A stretch of DNA of 64,000 nt, from the NCBI RefSeq assembly GCF_036906915.1, contig NZ_JBAKHX010000018.1, positions 1 to 64,000 of the forward strand. Direction: 5' to 3'. The notes below the pieces were generated by a model, which ran no database searches, had not been told where the DNA came from, and worked only from the letters and a program-made list of their open reading frames with translations. Source of the stretch: Phytohabitans sp036906915. GTDB lineage: Bacteria; Actinomycetota; Actinomycetes; Mycobacteriales; Micromonosporaceae. The position numbers were made by a program, and so were the translations under genes. Of the stretch, positions 48,716-56,693 are shown one piece after another. Each line of letters opens with the position of its first letter. The first letter of the stretch is position 1.

Positions 48716-50200
48716 TCACGCAGCGCCAGCGAGCACCTCCGCAGCCGCCTCGCCGCACGCCCGGGTCGCCCCGTACGTGGCCAGGTGCACCGCGCCGGTG
48801 ATCAGTTCCGGTACGCCCATCTCGACGATCACCGCGTCCGGCCGCTCGGCGAGCAGCGCCGCCACGGCGCGCGCCATCCACTGGTACCGGTGAATGTCAC
48901 GGACGACGACCACCAGCGGACGCCCGCGTGCCGGACGGAGCGCGGCCTTGGGGTCGGCGGCGCTGAGCCGCACCGCGGTCGTGCCCGGCATCCGCGTGCG
49001 CAGCGGCGTCGCGACGCCCCACGGCGTCTGCGTCCCGGCGGCCATGTTGGCCGGCGGCGCGAACTCCACGACATGGGGCGCGGCGGCCAGCGGCGGCGGC
49101 ACGGCGCCGTCGGCGACGGTGAGGCGAACCGCGCGCCGGGCGGCGAGCAGGCCGACCGGCGTCCCGGCCGGTCGGTCAGGTAGGCCGGCGCGAACCTGGA
49201 CGGTCCACTCGGCGAGCTGTTCCACTCGCTTCGCGGCCTCGGCGAGGCGCTGCTCGGGCAGCTCGCCGGTGGCGACCGCGTCGATCACGGCGTCGCGCAG
49301 CCGCAGCGCGTCGCCTTCGTCGAAGTGGTCGCCGCCCACGCACACCGCGTCAGAGCCGGCCGCGAGCGCGCGCACCGCGGCGGCCTCGAAGCCGTACCGC
49401 CGGGCGATCGCCGCCATCTCGATGCCGTCCGTGACCACCGCCCCCGCGAACCCGAGCTCGTCGCGGAGCAAGCCGACCAGCACCCGCCGGCTCAGCGTCG
49501 CCGGCCACTGCGGGTCGATGGCCGGCACGACCAGATGTCCGGTCATGATCGCCTGCGTACCCGCGGCGATGGCGGCCCGAAAGGGCGGCAGCTCGACGGC
49601 GTCCAGCTCCGCGCGAGAGGCATTGATCTTTGGTACGTCGATGTGCGAGTCGACGCTGGTGTTGCCGTGGCCCGGGAAGTGCTTGGCGCAGGCGGCCACA
49701 CCCGCGGACTGGAGTCCCGTGATCCAGGCGGCGGTGTGCCGCGCGACCAGGTCCGGGTCGGGACCGAAGGAGCGCACGCCGATGACGGGGTTGCGGACGT
49801 CGGTGTTGACGTCGGCGTCCGGCGCGTAGTTGAGCGTCACACCCGCCGCCGCGAGGTCGTGGCCCAGGTCGCGGGCGACCGCCTCGGTAAGTGCCACGTC
49901 ATCGACGGCCCCGAGCGCCAGGTTGCCCGGCCGCGAGCTGCCCCGCCGGGTCTCCAGCCGGGTGACGTCGCCGGCCTCCTCGTCGACTGCCACGATGACG
50001 TCCGGGCGTTCGGCGCGCAGGGCGGCGGTCAGCGCCGCGAGCTGCGCCGGACGGTCGATGTTGCGGCCGAACAGCGCCACGCCCCCGAGCCCCTCCCCCA
50101 ACCAGCGGCGCACCCATGGCGGCGGCGTCGTGCCCGCGAAACCGGGCTGGAGCACGGTGCCCGCGAGCCGGACCAGGTCACGGCTCCTCTGTCCTGTCAT
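48716..50200 (-). CDS. Glycoside hydrolase family 3, beta-N-acetylhexosaminidase (NagZ-like)
   Basis: 494 aa, no signal peptide. N-terminal barrel with LGGVALFGRNI, VIVAVDEEAGDVTRLE, VTLNYAPDADVNTD, CAKHFPGHGNTSVDSHIDVP (the His loop used as acid/base by NagZ) and the nucleophile Asp in AVVTDGIEMAAI. An extra C-terminal alpha/beta domain follows. Probably cleaves GlcNAc from cell-wall fragments or chitosugars in the cytosol. ATG at 50200 chosen. An AT-rich dyad lies just upstream. Confidence 0.9.
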   Translation of the reverse strand: MTGQRSRDLVRLAGTVLQPGFAGTTPPPWVRRWLGEGLGGVALFGRNIDRPAQLAALTAALRAERPDVIVAVDEEAGDVTRLETRRGSSRPGNLALGAVDDVALTEAVARDLGHDLAAAGVTLNYAPDADVNTDVRNPVIGVRSFGPDPDLVARHTAAWITGLQSAGVAACAKHFPGHGNTSVDSHIDVPKINASRAELDAVELPPFRAAIAAGTQAIMTGHLVVPAIDPQWPATLSRRVLVGLLRDELGFAGAVVTDGIEMAAIARRYGFEAAAVRALAAGSDAVCVGGDHFDEGDALRLRDAVIDAVATGELPEQRLAEAAKRVEQLAEWTVQVRAGLPDRPAGTPVGLLAARRAVRLTVADGAVPPPLAAAPHVVEFAPPANMAAGTQTPWGVATPLRTRMPGTTAVRLSAADPKAALRPARGRPLVVVVRDIHRYQWMARAVAALLAERPDAVIVEMGVPELITGAVHLATYGATRACGEAAAEVLAGAA

Positions 50201-50210
50201 GCCGCCATAG

Positions 50211-50230
50211 TAAATAAACTTTTCTATTTG
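50211..50230. promoter_or_regulatory. AT-rich dyad upstream of nagZ-like gene
   Basis: TAAATAAACTTTTCTATTTG stands out in a GC-rich background. On the minus strand AAATAGAAAAGTTTATTT is an imperfect dyad around GAAA/TTT, 10 bp from the glycosidase start. Such GAAAxxTTTC-like sites serve RpiR/MurR- or ROK-type sugar regulators; here it is a candidate operator or promoter. Confidence 0.4.
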
Positions 50231-50250
50231 GTGTGGGACAGTTCTGAAGC

Positions 50251-50358
50251 ATGGACACCAGCTGGTACGACATCCCGGCGGTCCGGGTGGTCGGCGCGAT
50301 CCTGGGCACGCTGCTACTGATGGCTGCGATACGGTCGATGTTCGGAAAAGGGCGTTAA
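50251..50358 (+). CDS. 35-residue single-pass membrane protein
   Basis: ATG to TAA, MDTSWYDIPAVRVVGAILGT followed by LLLMAAIRSMFGKGR. One hydrophobic helix (VVGAILGTLLLMAAI) with a basic C terminus. The Shine-Dalgarno is weak. It lies in the 267-bp space between the divergent nagZ-like and marR genes. Short but with a typical small membrane protein pattern. Confidence 0.5.
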   Translation: MDTSWYDIPAVRVVGAILGTLLLMAAIRSMFGKGR

Positions 50359-50467
50359 GCCGCACCTGAGCGAAGAGCAGCCGATCCGCGACTCGTCACA
50401 CGGGGTAGACCTCGGGTAACGTGACCGCCGTCACCACCAAGCGTTATCGATCGTTGGGCAGATACGC

Positions 50468-51082
50468 GTGGATCTGGAAAGCTCTTCCCGTCAGCTCGCC
50501 ACCGGCTTGGCGCGCGTGGCGGTCGCCGTCCACGCCGCGGAAGGCCCGGGCGGTGAACTGGAGCGCACCATCGCTCAGCAGCAGGTACTGCTCCTACTGA
50601 GCCGGCGCAGCGAGGTGTACCCGCTGGCTGACCTCGCCGGCGACCTCGGCATGACTACACAGGCCACCATGACGGCGGTGTCGACGCTGGTCCGCGAGGG
50701 CCTGGTGTCGATGGACCCGTCGCCGTCGTACGCGCCGGCCGCCGTGCGCGTGACGCTCACCGAGGCCGGCCGCCGGCACGCCCCCGAGGTGCGCGGCTGG
50801 GCCGCCGACCTGCTCGCCGAGCTGCACAACCTCGACCAGGAGGGGCAGCACCGGCTGCTCGGTGTGGTGGCCGGGCAGATCCGCCGCATGCAGCGCGAGG
50901 GCCAGATCCCGGTCACCAAGATGTGCGTGACGTGCCGGTTCTTCGACGGGTACGCCCACCCGGGCAGCACCGAGCCGCATCACTGCTGGCTCGTCGACAC
51001 CCCGTTCGGGCACCAGGAGCTGCGCCTGCGCTGCCCCGAGGCTCAGCCCGGTCAGGGCCCCGTCCGGCCGACATCGGTGTGA
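50468..51082 (+). CDS. MarR-family regulator with C-terminal cysteine cluster
   Basis: 204 aa, GTG start. Winged helix: LLLLSRRSEVYPLADLAGDLGMTTQATMTAVSTLVREGLVSM. After the usual MarR helices, the last 55 residues carry CVTCRFFDGYAHPG, HHCWLVDTPFG and LRLRCPEA, that is C-x2-C, H-C and C, which would bind a metal or Fe-S cluster. It may sense redox or metal. The 28-bp gap to the F420 oxidoreductase gene suggests one operon. Confidence 0.88.
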   Translation: MDLESSSRQLATGLARVAVAVHAAEGPGGELERTIAQQQVLLLLSRRSEVYPLADLAGDLGMTTQATMTAVSTLVREGLVSMDPSPSYAPAAVRVTLTEAGRRHAPEVRGWAADLLAELHNLDQEGQHRLLGVVAGQIRRMQREGQIPVTKMCVTCRFFDGYAHPGSTEPHHCWLVDTPFGHQELRLRCPEAQPGQGPVRPTSV

Positions 51083-51110
51083 GCGCGCCGCCCCTGGGTA
51101 CCTCCAGGGC

Positions 51111-52058
51111 ATGCGCATCGGCTACTTCCTTTCCTGCGAAGAGTTCACCCCGGCTGAGCTGATCGAACAGGCGCGCGGCGCCGAGGCGGCTGGCTTCCAG
51201 GCGTTGTGGATCTCCGATCACTATCACCCCTGGGTCGACGCGCAGGGGCAGAGCCCGTTCGTGTGGTCGATGATCGGAGCGCTCAGTCAGGTGACCAGGC
51301 TGCCGGTCACCACCGCGGTCACCTGCCCGACCGTGCGCATCCACCCGGCGGTACTGGCCCAGGCGGCGGCCACCAGCGCGGTGCTGCACGAGGGGCGGTT
51401 CGTACTGGGCGTCGGCAGCGGCGAGGCGCTCAACGAGCACATCCTCGGCGACCCGTGGCCCAGCGCCGACGTGCGGCTGGAAATGCTCGAAGAGGCGGTC
51501 GCCGTGATGCGCGAGCTGTGGGAGGGCGGGTTCACGTACCACCGCGGCAAGCACTACACCGTCGAGAACGCCCGCATCTACACCCTGCCCGACCGCCCGC
51601 CGCCGGTGTACGTCTCCGGGTTCGGGCCGAAGTCCGTCGACCTCGCCGCGCGCATCGGCGACGGTTACGTCAGCACGATGCCCGACGGCGACCTCGTGCG
51701 GCGGTTCCGGGAGAAGGGCGGCGGCGACAAGCCCACCCAGGCCGGGTTCAAGGCGTGCTTCGCCGACAGCGAGGACGAGGCGGTGCGGATCGCGTACGAG
51801 CGCTGGCCCAACGCCGGCGTCCCCGGTGAGCTGTCGCAGGTGCTGCCGTCGCCGAAGCACTTCGAGCAGGCCAGCCAGCTGGTGCGGCCCGACGCTATGC
51901 GCGACGCGTTCGTGCTCGGCAACGACCCCGACAGCCACCTGGAGATGATCGGCAAGTACGCCGACGCCGGCTTCGACGAGCTGTACGTCGCCAACGTCGG
52001 CCCGCACTACCAGGGCCTGTTCGACCTGTACGCGAAGCGGGTACTGCCTCGTTTGTAG
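51111..52058 (+). CDS. LLM-class F420-dependent oxidoreductase
   Basis: 315 aa luciferase-like monooxygenase fold. MRIGYFLSCEEFTPAELIEQARGAEAAGFQALWISDHYHPW, LPVTTAVTCPTVRIHPAVLAQAAATSAVL and RFVLGVGSGEALNEHILGDPWPS match the F420-dependent G6PDH-related group. Substrate unknown. Follows the cysteine-rich MarR. Confidence 0.9.
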   Translation: MRIGYFLSCEEFTPAELIEQARGAEAAGFQALWISDHYHPWVDAQGQSPFVWSMIGALSQVTRLPVTTAVTCPTVRIHPAVLAQAAATSAVLHEGRFVLGVGSGEALNEHILGDPWPSADVRLEMLEEAVAVMRELWEGGFTYHRGKHYTVENARIYTLPDRPPPVYVSGFGPKSVDLAARIGDGYVSTMPDGDLVRRFREKGGGDKPTQAGFKACFADSEDEAVRIAYERWPNAGVPGELSQVLPSPKHFEQASQLVRPDAMRDAFVLGNDPDSHLEMIGKYADAGFDELYVANVGPHYQGLFDLYAKRVLPRL

Positions 52059-52088
52059 CTTGCGCCGCCAGGGCAAGATGGCGGGGCC

Positions 52089-53723
52089 ATGAGACTGCTG
52101 CCGCTGCTGAACGCCCGCCGCCTTCGCCGGGCCGCCCGTAATCACTTCGGCTGGCGGCGGTTGCGCCCCGGCCAGATCGACGCCATGAAGGCGGTCCTCA
52201 ACCGCCGCGATGTCCTTGTCGTCCTACCCACCGGTGGCGGCAAGTCCGCCGTGTACCAGGTGCCGGCCACCGTCCTGCCCGGACCGACGGTGGTGATCTC
52301 GCCGCTGCTGGCGCTCCAGCAGGACCAGATCGCCGCGCTCAACGAACGTGACAAGCCCGAGCTGCGCGCCGTGCGGATCAGCTCCGCCGAGTCACCGACC
52401 CAGCAGGCCGCGGCTCTGGAAGCGGTACGCCGGGGTGAGGCACGGTTTCTGTTCATCACACCCGAGCAGCTCAGCAACCCCGACCGGCTCGCCGACGTAC
52501 GCATGCTGCGCCCCGCCCTGGTCGCCGTCGACGAGGCGCACTGCATCTCCGCCTGGGGCAACGACTTCCGCCCCGACTACCTGGCGCTCGGCCACCTCAT
52601 CCGCGGCCTGGGCCGGCCGCCGATCGCCGCGCTCACCGCCACCGCCTCCCCACCGGTGCGCGACGACATCATCGGCCACCTCGGGCTGCGACGCCCGCGC
52701 GTAATCGTGTCCGGGCTCGACCGCCACAACCTCTTCCTCGAGGTCGCTCACTGCCCGACCGAGGACTACCGGTGGCGCCGGCTGGTCGCGCTCCTGCGCG
52801 AGGGTGAGCGGCCAGGCATCGTGTACGTGCCGACCCGCCGCGCCGCCGAGGAGCTGTGCGAACGGCTCACCGCCGCCGGCTTCCCCGCGCAGGCGTACCA
52901 CGGCGGGATGTCGGCCGGCCCGCGCGAGCGGCGGCACAACGACTTCCTCGACAACCGGGTGCCGCTGATGGTGGCGACCTCGGCGTTCGGGATGGGCATC
53001 GACAAGCCCGACATCCGCTGGGTGGCGCACATGGCGCTGCCCGACTCGCCCGACAGCTACTTCCAGGAGATCGGTCGCGCCGGTCGGGACGGCGCACCGG
53101 CGCGGGCGCTGCTGCTGTGGCGGGCCGAAGACGTGGGCCTCCAGCGGTTCTTCACCGGCGGCGCCCCCGACGAGACCGAACTGCGCGACCTGGCCGCCGT
53201 CCTGCGCACCGGAGACCCGCTCAGCCGCACCGCCCTGCGCGACCGCACCGGCCTCAGCCCGCGCAAGGTCGGCCGGCTGCTCAGCCTGCTGGAACAGGTC
53301 GACGCGGCGGTCACGCTCGGCAACAACAAGGTCACCGCGCCGCCCTACGCGCCGGCTCCGGCCGAGGCGGCGCGCGCGGCACTCGCCGAGGCCGAGCGCC
53401 AGCAGACGGTACAGCGCTCGCGCACCGACATGATGCGTGCTTTCGCGGAGAGCCGGTCCTGCCGGGGGCAGGCTCTGCTCACGTACTTCGGCGAGCACAT
53501 GGCGAGGCAGTGCGGGCACTGCGACAACTGCGCGGCCGGCACCTCCACAGCGGCGGCGAAGACCGCCGGACCGTTCCCCCTTCACAGCACCGTGCGACAC
53601 GCCGACTGGGGCACCGGAATGGTGATGGGCTACGAGGCGGACCGGATGACGGTGCTGTTCGACGACGTAGGGTATAAGACCTTGTCGGTGCCGGTGGTCC
53701 GGGAGCAAGGACTGCTGACATGA
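52089..53723 (+). CDS. recQ: RecQ-family ATP-dependent DNA helicase
   Basis: 544 aa. Walker A LPTGGGKSAVYQVPA, motif II VDEAHCISAWGNDFRPDYLAL, motif VI QEIGRAGRDG, RecQ zinc site CRGQALLTYFGEHMARQCGHCDNC. There is no HRDC domain; instead the C terminus is a small beta-rich segment (HSTVRHADWGTGMVMGYEADRMTVLFDDVGYKTL), a short actinobacterial form. Unwinds 3'-5' in repair or recombination. Confidence 0.93.
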   Translation: MRLLPLLNARRLRRAARNHFGWRRLRPGQIDAMKAVLNRRDVLVVLPTGGGKSAVYQVPATVLPGPTVVISPLLALQQDQIAALNERDKPELRAVRISSAESPTQQAAALEAVRRGEARFLFITPEQLSNPDRLADVRMLRPALVAVDEAHCISAWGNDFRPDYLALGHLIRGLGRPPIAALTATASPPVRDDIIGHLGLRRPRVIVSGLDRHNLFLEVAHCPTEDYRWRRLVALLREGERPGIVYVPTRRAAEELCERLTAAGFPAQAYHGGMSAGPRERRHNDFLDNRVPLMVATSAFGMGIDKPDIRWVAHMALPDSPDSYFQEIGRAGRDGAPARALLLWRAEDVGLQRFFTGGAPDETELRDLAAVLRTGDPLSRTALRDRTGLSPRKVGRLLSLLEQVDAAVTLGNNKVTAPPYAPAPAEAARAALAEAERQQTVQRSRTDMMRAFAESRSCRGQALLTYFGEHMARQCGHCDNCAAGTSTAAAKTAGPFPLHSTVRHADWGTGMVMGYEADRMTVLFDDVGYKTLSVPVVREQGLLT

Positions 53724-53745
53724 CTCATTGGAGAGGGGCGCGCAC

Positions 53746-54249
53746 GTGACGGAGCAGCCGGTGTACACGAGGCTGGGTTTCACTGACGAGGAGTGGGGCC
53801 TGCTGGTCGGCCTACCACAGTCGGTGCTGACCGCGGCCAGCGCGGCCGAGCCGGACGGTGCGAAGCGCACCCACCAGGAGAACGCCGCCGGCCTGGAGGC
53901 GATCGCGGAGGGTCGGGACGACGCGGACCCGCTGGTCGCGGCCGTGGCTCAGGAGTTCGTCAACCGCGTCGGCGACCCGGAGTTGGGCGAGGAGCTCCCG
54001 TCCATCCAGCCCGCCGACCCGGAGGCCTACATCGCCGACGTTCTCGGCCGGGCCGCCGAGGCCGCGAAGCTGCTGGCCGCGAAGGTCGACGAGGGCGCGG
54101 CCGGCGCCTACAAGCACTGGCTGGTGACGATCGCCGAGCAGGTGGTGACCGCGGCTCCCAGCGGCGGCATCCTGGGCATCGGTGGCGACGTGGTGACCGA
54201 CCCCGAACGCAAGTTCCGCGACCGCCTAGCCCACGTCCTAACCGACTAA
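53746..54249 (+). CDS. Conserved hypothetical protein, acidic and helical
   Basis: 167 aa, GTG at 53746 with GGAGAGGGG upstream. TRLGFTDEEWGLLVGLPQSVLTAASAAEPDG, an acidic middle (EGRDDADPLVAAVAQEFVNRVG) and AGAYKHWLVTIAEQVVTAAPSGGILGIGGDVVTDPERKFRDRLAHVL. No membrane segment or known catalytic motif. 22 bp after recQ; possible operon partner. Confidence 0.8.
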   Translation: MTEQPVYTRLGFTDEEWGLLVGLPQSVLTAASAAEPDGAKRTHQENAAGLEAIAEGRDDADPLVAAVAQEFVNRVGDPELGEELPSIQPADPEAYIADVLGRAAEAAKLLAAKVDEGAAGAYKHWLVTIAEQVVTAAPSGGILGIGGDVVTDPERKFRDRLAHVLTD

Positions 54250-54285
54250 CCGCGCCGCCGCGCCTACCCCTCCCCTCTTTCCGTC

Positions 54286-54361
54286 GATCAAGGGCAAACG
54301 CACGTGGTTCGATCTCTTTTCCACGTGCGTTCGCCCTTGATCGATGCAAACGCCCTTGATC
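54286..54361 (+). repeat. GATCAAGGGC palindromic repeat, copy G (forward, unpaired)
   Basis: Core 54286-54342 with arms GATCAAGGGCAAACGCACGT and ACGTGCGTTCGCCCTTGATC and the same centre as copy A (GGTTCGATCTCTTTTCC). The right half-arm GATGCAAACGCCCTTGATC runs to 54361. No inverted partner is seen within the rest of the window. Confidence 0.9.
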
Positions 54362-54395
54362 GCCGCACCAGGGCCGGGCGGTACCGTAGCGCACG

Positions 54396-54770
54396 ATGAT
54401 GACCAGCGAAGACTTCCGGCAGTTCTGGCGGGAGCGGCATCTGTGCACGCTCACCACCCTGCGCCGCGACGGCTCCCCGCACGTCGTGCCCGTCGGCGTG
54501 ACCCTCGACCCGGATGCGGGCGTGGCCCGGGTCATCACCTCCGGCTCGTCGCGCAAGGCGCGCAACGCCGCCGCCACCGGCCGCGTGGCCGTGTGCCAGG
54601 TCGACGGCCGTCGTTGGTCCACGTTGGAGGGTCAGGCCACGGTCCGCGCGGACCCGGAGGCCGTCGCCGAGGCCGAGCGCCGCTACGCCGAGCGGTACCG
54701 TACCCCGCGCGCCAACCCCGAGCGCGTGGTCATCGAGATCACGGTGACTCGGGTACTGGGCAATGTCTGA
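54396..54770 (+). CDS. F420-binding pyridoxamine 5'-phosphate oxidase-fold protein
   Basis: 124 aa split-barrel protein of the small F420H2-dependent/PPOX group: LCTLTTLRRDGSPHVVPVGVTLDPDAGVARVITSGSSRKARNAAATGRVAVCQVDG. May reduce or bind a cofactor such as F420 or biliverdin-like tetrapyrrole. TACCGT lies 8 nt before the ATG. Overlaps cbiET by 8 bp, so it is at the head of the cobalamin genes on this strand. Confidence 0.87.
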   Translation: MMTSEDFRQFWRERHLCTLTTLRRDGSPHVVPVGVTLDPDAGVARVITSGSSRKARNAAATGRVAVCQVDGRRWSTLEGQATVRADPEAVAEAERRYAERYRTPRANPERVVIEITVTRVLGNV

Positions 54771-55956
54771 CGTCATCGTCGTCGGCATCGGCGCCGACGG
54801 CTGGGCCGGCCTGCCCGAGCCCGCTCGTGAGGCGGCCCGCGCGGCGGAGGTGCTGCTCGGCAGCCGCCGCCAGCTCGACCTGCTGCCCGACGAGGTCAAG
54901 GCCGACCGCGTGCCGTGGCCGTCGCCGCTGCTGGCCGCCCTGCTCGGGCTGCTCGACGCGCACCGCGACCGGCGGGTGTGCGTCCTGGCGAGCGGCGACC
55001 CGATGTTCCACGGCATCGGGTCCACTGTGGTCAAGCTGCTCGGCGCGGAGCGGGTCACCGTGCTGCCCCACCCCTCATCGGCGTCGCTCGCCTGCGCCCG
55101 CCTCGGCTGGCCCCTGGACGGCGTCGAGGTCATCAGCGCGGTCGGCCGCCCGGTCAGCCTGCTGCACCCCGTGCTCCACCCCGACCACCGGGTGCTGGTG
55201 CTGAGCGCCGACGGCGCCACCCCCGCCGCGGTCGCCGCACTGCTGGACGCGCGCGGGTACGGCGACAGCGAACTGACCGTGCTGGAACAGCTCGGCGGCC
55301 CGCGTGAACGCGTCGTCGCCGGCCTCGCCCGCGACCACTGGCCCGTCGCCGACCCGCTCAACGTGGTCGCCGTGCACTGCCGCGGCACCGCCGTCATGGC
55401 CACCGTGCCCGGGCTGCCCGACGACGTGTACGCCCACGACGGGCAGCTCACCAAGCGCGAGGTGCGCGCCGTCACGCTCGCCCGCCTGCAACCGGTGCCC
55501 GGGCAGCTGCTCTGGGATGTCGGTGCGGGCGCCGGCAGCATCGCCATCGAATGGTCGCGCGCACACCGCGCGTGCCGGGCGGTCGCCGTCGAGGCCGACC
55601 GGGAACGCGCGTCACGCATCGGTGCCAACGCACAGGCGTTGGGCGTACCATATCTGTCTGTTGTGGAGGGTCGTGCGCCCGCGGCCCTCGACGGCCTCGA
55701 CCCGCCCGATGCGGTGTTCGTCGGCGGCGGGGTGACCGCACCCGGCATGCTGGAGGCGTGCTGGGCCGCGTTGCGGCCCGGCGGGCGCCTGGTCGTCAAC
55801 GCGGTGACGCTGGAGTCCGAGCGCCTGGTCGCCGAGTGGCACGACCGGATGGGCGGCGACCTGACCCGGATCGCGGTCCAGCGTGCGGCGCCGATCGGCG
55901 GCTTCACCGGCTGGCGCCCGCTGCACCCGGTGACACAGTGGACGGTGGTGAAATGA
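54763..55956 (+). CDS. cobL: Precorrin-6Y C5,15-methyltransferase (decarboxylating), CbiET fusion
   Basis: 397 aa. The N-terminal CbiE half (IVVGIGADGWAGLPEPAREAARAAEVLLGSRRQL, LASGDPMFHGIG) methylates at C5. The C-terminal CbiT half (GQLLWDVGAGAGSIAIEWSRAHRACRAVAVE; DAVFVGGGVTAPG) methylates C15 and removes the C12 acetate carboxyl. Fusion is usual in actinobacteria (CobL). Stop overlaps cobM start. Confidence 0.95.
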   Translation: MSDVIVVGIGADGWAGLPEPAREAARAAEVLLGSRRQLDLLPDEVKADRVPWPSPLLAALLGLLDAHRDRRVCVLASGDPMFHGIGSTVVKLLGAERVTVLPHPSSASLACARLGWPLDGVEVISAVGRPVSLLHPVLHPDHRVLVLSADGATPAAVAALLDARGYGDSELTVLEQLGGPRERVVAGLARDHWPVADPLNVVAVHCRGTAVMATVPGLPDDVYAHDGQLTKREVRAVTLARLQPVPGQLLWDVGAGAGSIAIEWSRAHRACRAVAVEADRERASRIGANAQALGVPYLSVVEGRAPAALDGLDPPDAVFVGGGVTAPGMLEACWAALRPGGRLVVNAVTLESERLVAEWHDRMGGDLTRIAVQRAAPIGGFTGWRPLHPVTQWTVVK

Positions 55957-56693
55957 CAGTCCACTTCATCGGTGCGGGCCCCGGCGCCGCCGACCTGATC
56001 ACCGTCCGGGGGCGCAACCTCATCGCGCGCAGCCCGGTCTGCCTGTACGCGGGCAGCCTCGTGCCGGTGGAGCTGCTGGCGTACTGCCCGTCCGGTGCGC
56101 GCGCAGTAGACACGGCACGGCTGACGCTCGACGAGATCGTGGCGGAGATGGTGGCCGCGCACGCCGCCGGGCACGACGTGGCGCGGCTGCATTCCGGCGA
56201 CCCGTCGGTGTTCAGCGCGATGGCCGAACAGATGCGGCGGCTCGACGCGGCTGGTGTCCCGTACGCCGTGACCCCGGGTGTGCCCGCGTTCGCCGCGGCG
56301 GCGGCCACGCTCGGCCGCGAGCTGACTGTGCCCACAGTCGGCCAGACCGTCATCCTGACCCGGATATCAGGCGGCGCGACCCCGATGCCCCCGGGCGAAG
56401 ACCTGGCGACGCTGGCGGCCAGCCGGTCGACCGTGGTGCTCCACCTGGCGGTCCAGCGCATCGACGAGGTGGTGAACCAGTTGCTGCCGCACTACGGCGC
56501 GGACTGCCCCGCGGCCGTGGTCGCGTGCGCCAGCCGCCCCGACGAAGTGGTCCTGCGCGGCACCCTGTCCGACATAGCGGATCTGGTCAAGGCGGCTGGC
56601 ATAGTGCGAACGGCGGTCATCGTCGTAGGCCGCGTCCTGTCCGCCGAAGCGTTCCCCGACAGCCACCTCTACTCCGCGCAACGCTCCCGCTAA
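55953..56693 (+). CDS. cobM: Precorrin-4 C11-methyltransferase
   Basis: 246 aa. TVHFIGAGPGAADLITVRGRNLIARSPVCLYAGSLVP, RLHSGDPSVFSAMAEQMRRLDAAG and YAVTPGVPAFAAAAATLGRELTVPTVGQTVILTRISGGATPMP are the uroporphyrin-III-methylase-family motifs of CobM/CbiF. Overlaps cobL by 4 bp and the convergent cbiD stop by 4 bp. Confidence 0.95.
   Translation: MTVHFIGAGPGAADLITVRGRNLIARSPVCLYAGSLVPVELLAYCPSGARAVDTARLTLDEIVAEMVAAHAAGHDVARLHSGDPSVFSAMAEQMRRLDAAGVPYAVTPGVPAFAAAAATLGRELTVPTVGQTVILTRISGGATPMPPGEDLATLAASRSTVVLHLAVQRIDEVVNQLLPHYGADCPAAVVACASRPDEVVLRGTLSDIADLVKAAGIVRTAVIVVGRVLSAEAFPDSHLYSAQRSR

Noticed and set aside
13416..54361. CRISPR array
   Set aside because: The repeats are far apart, palindromic throughout, and have no regular spacers or cas genes.
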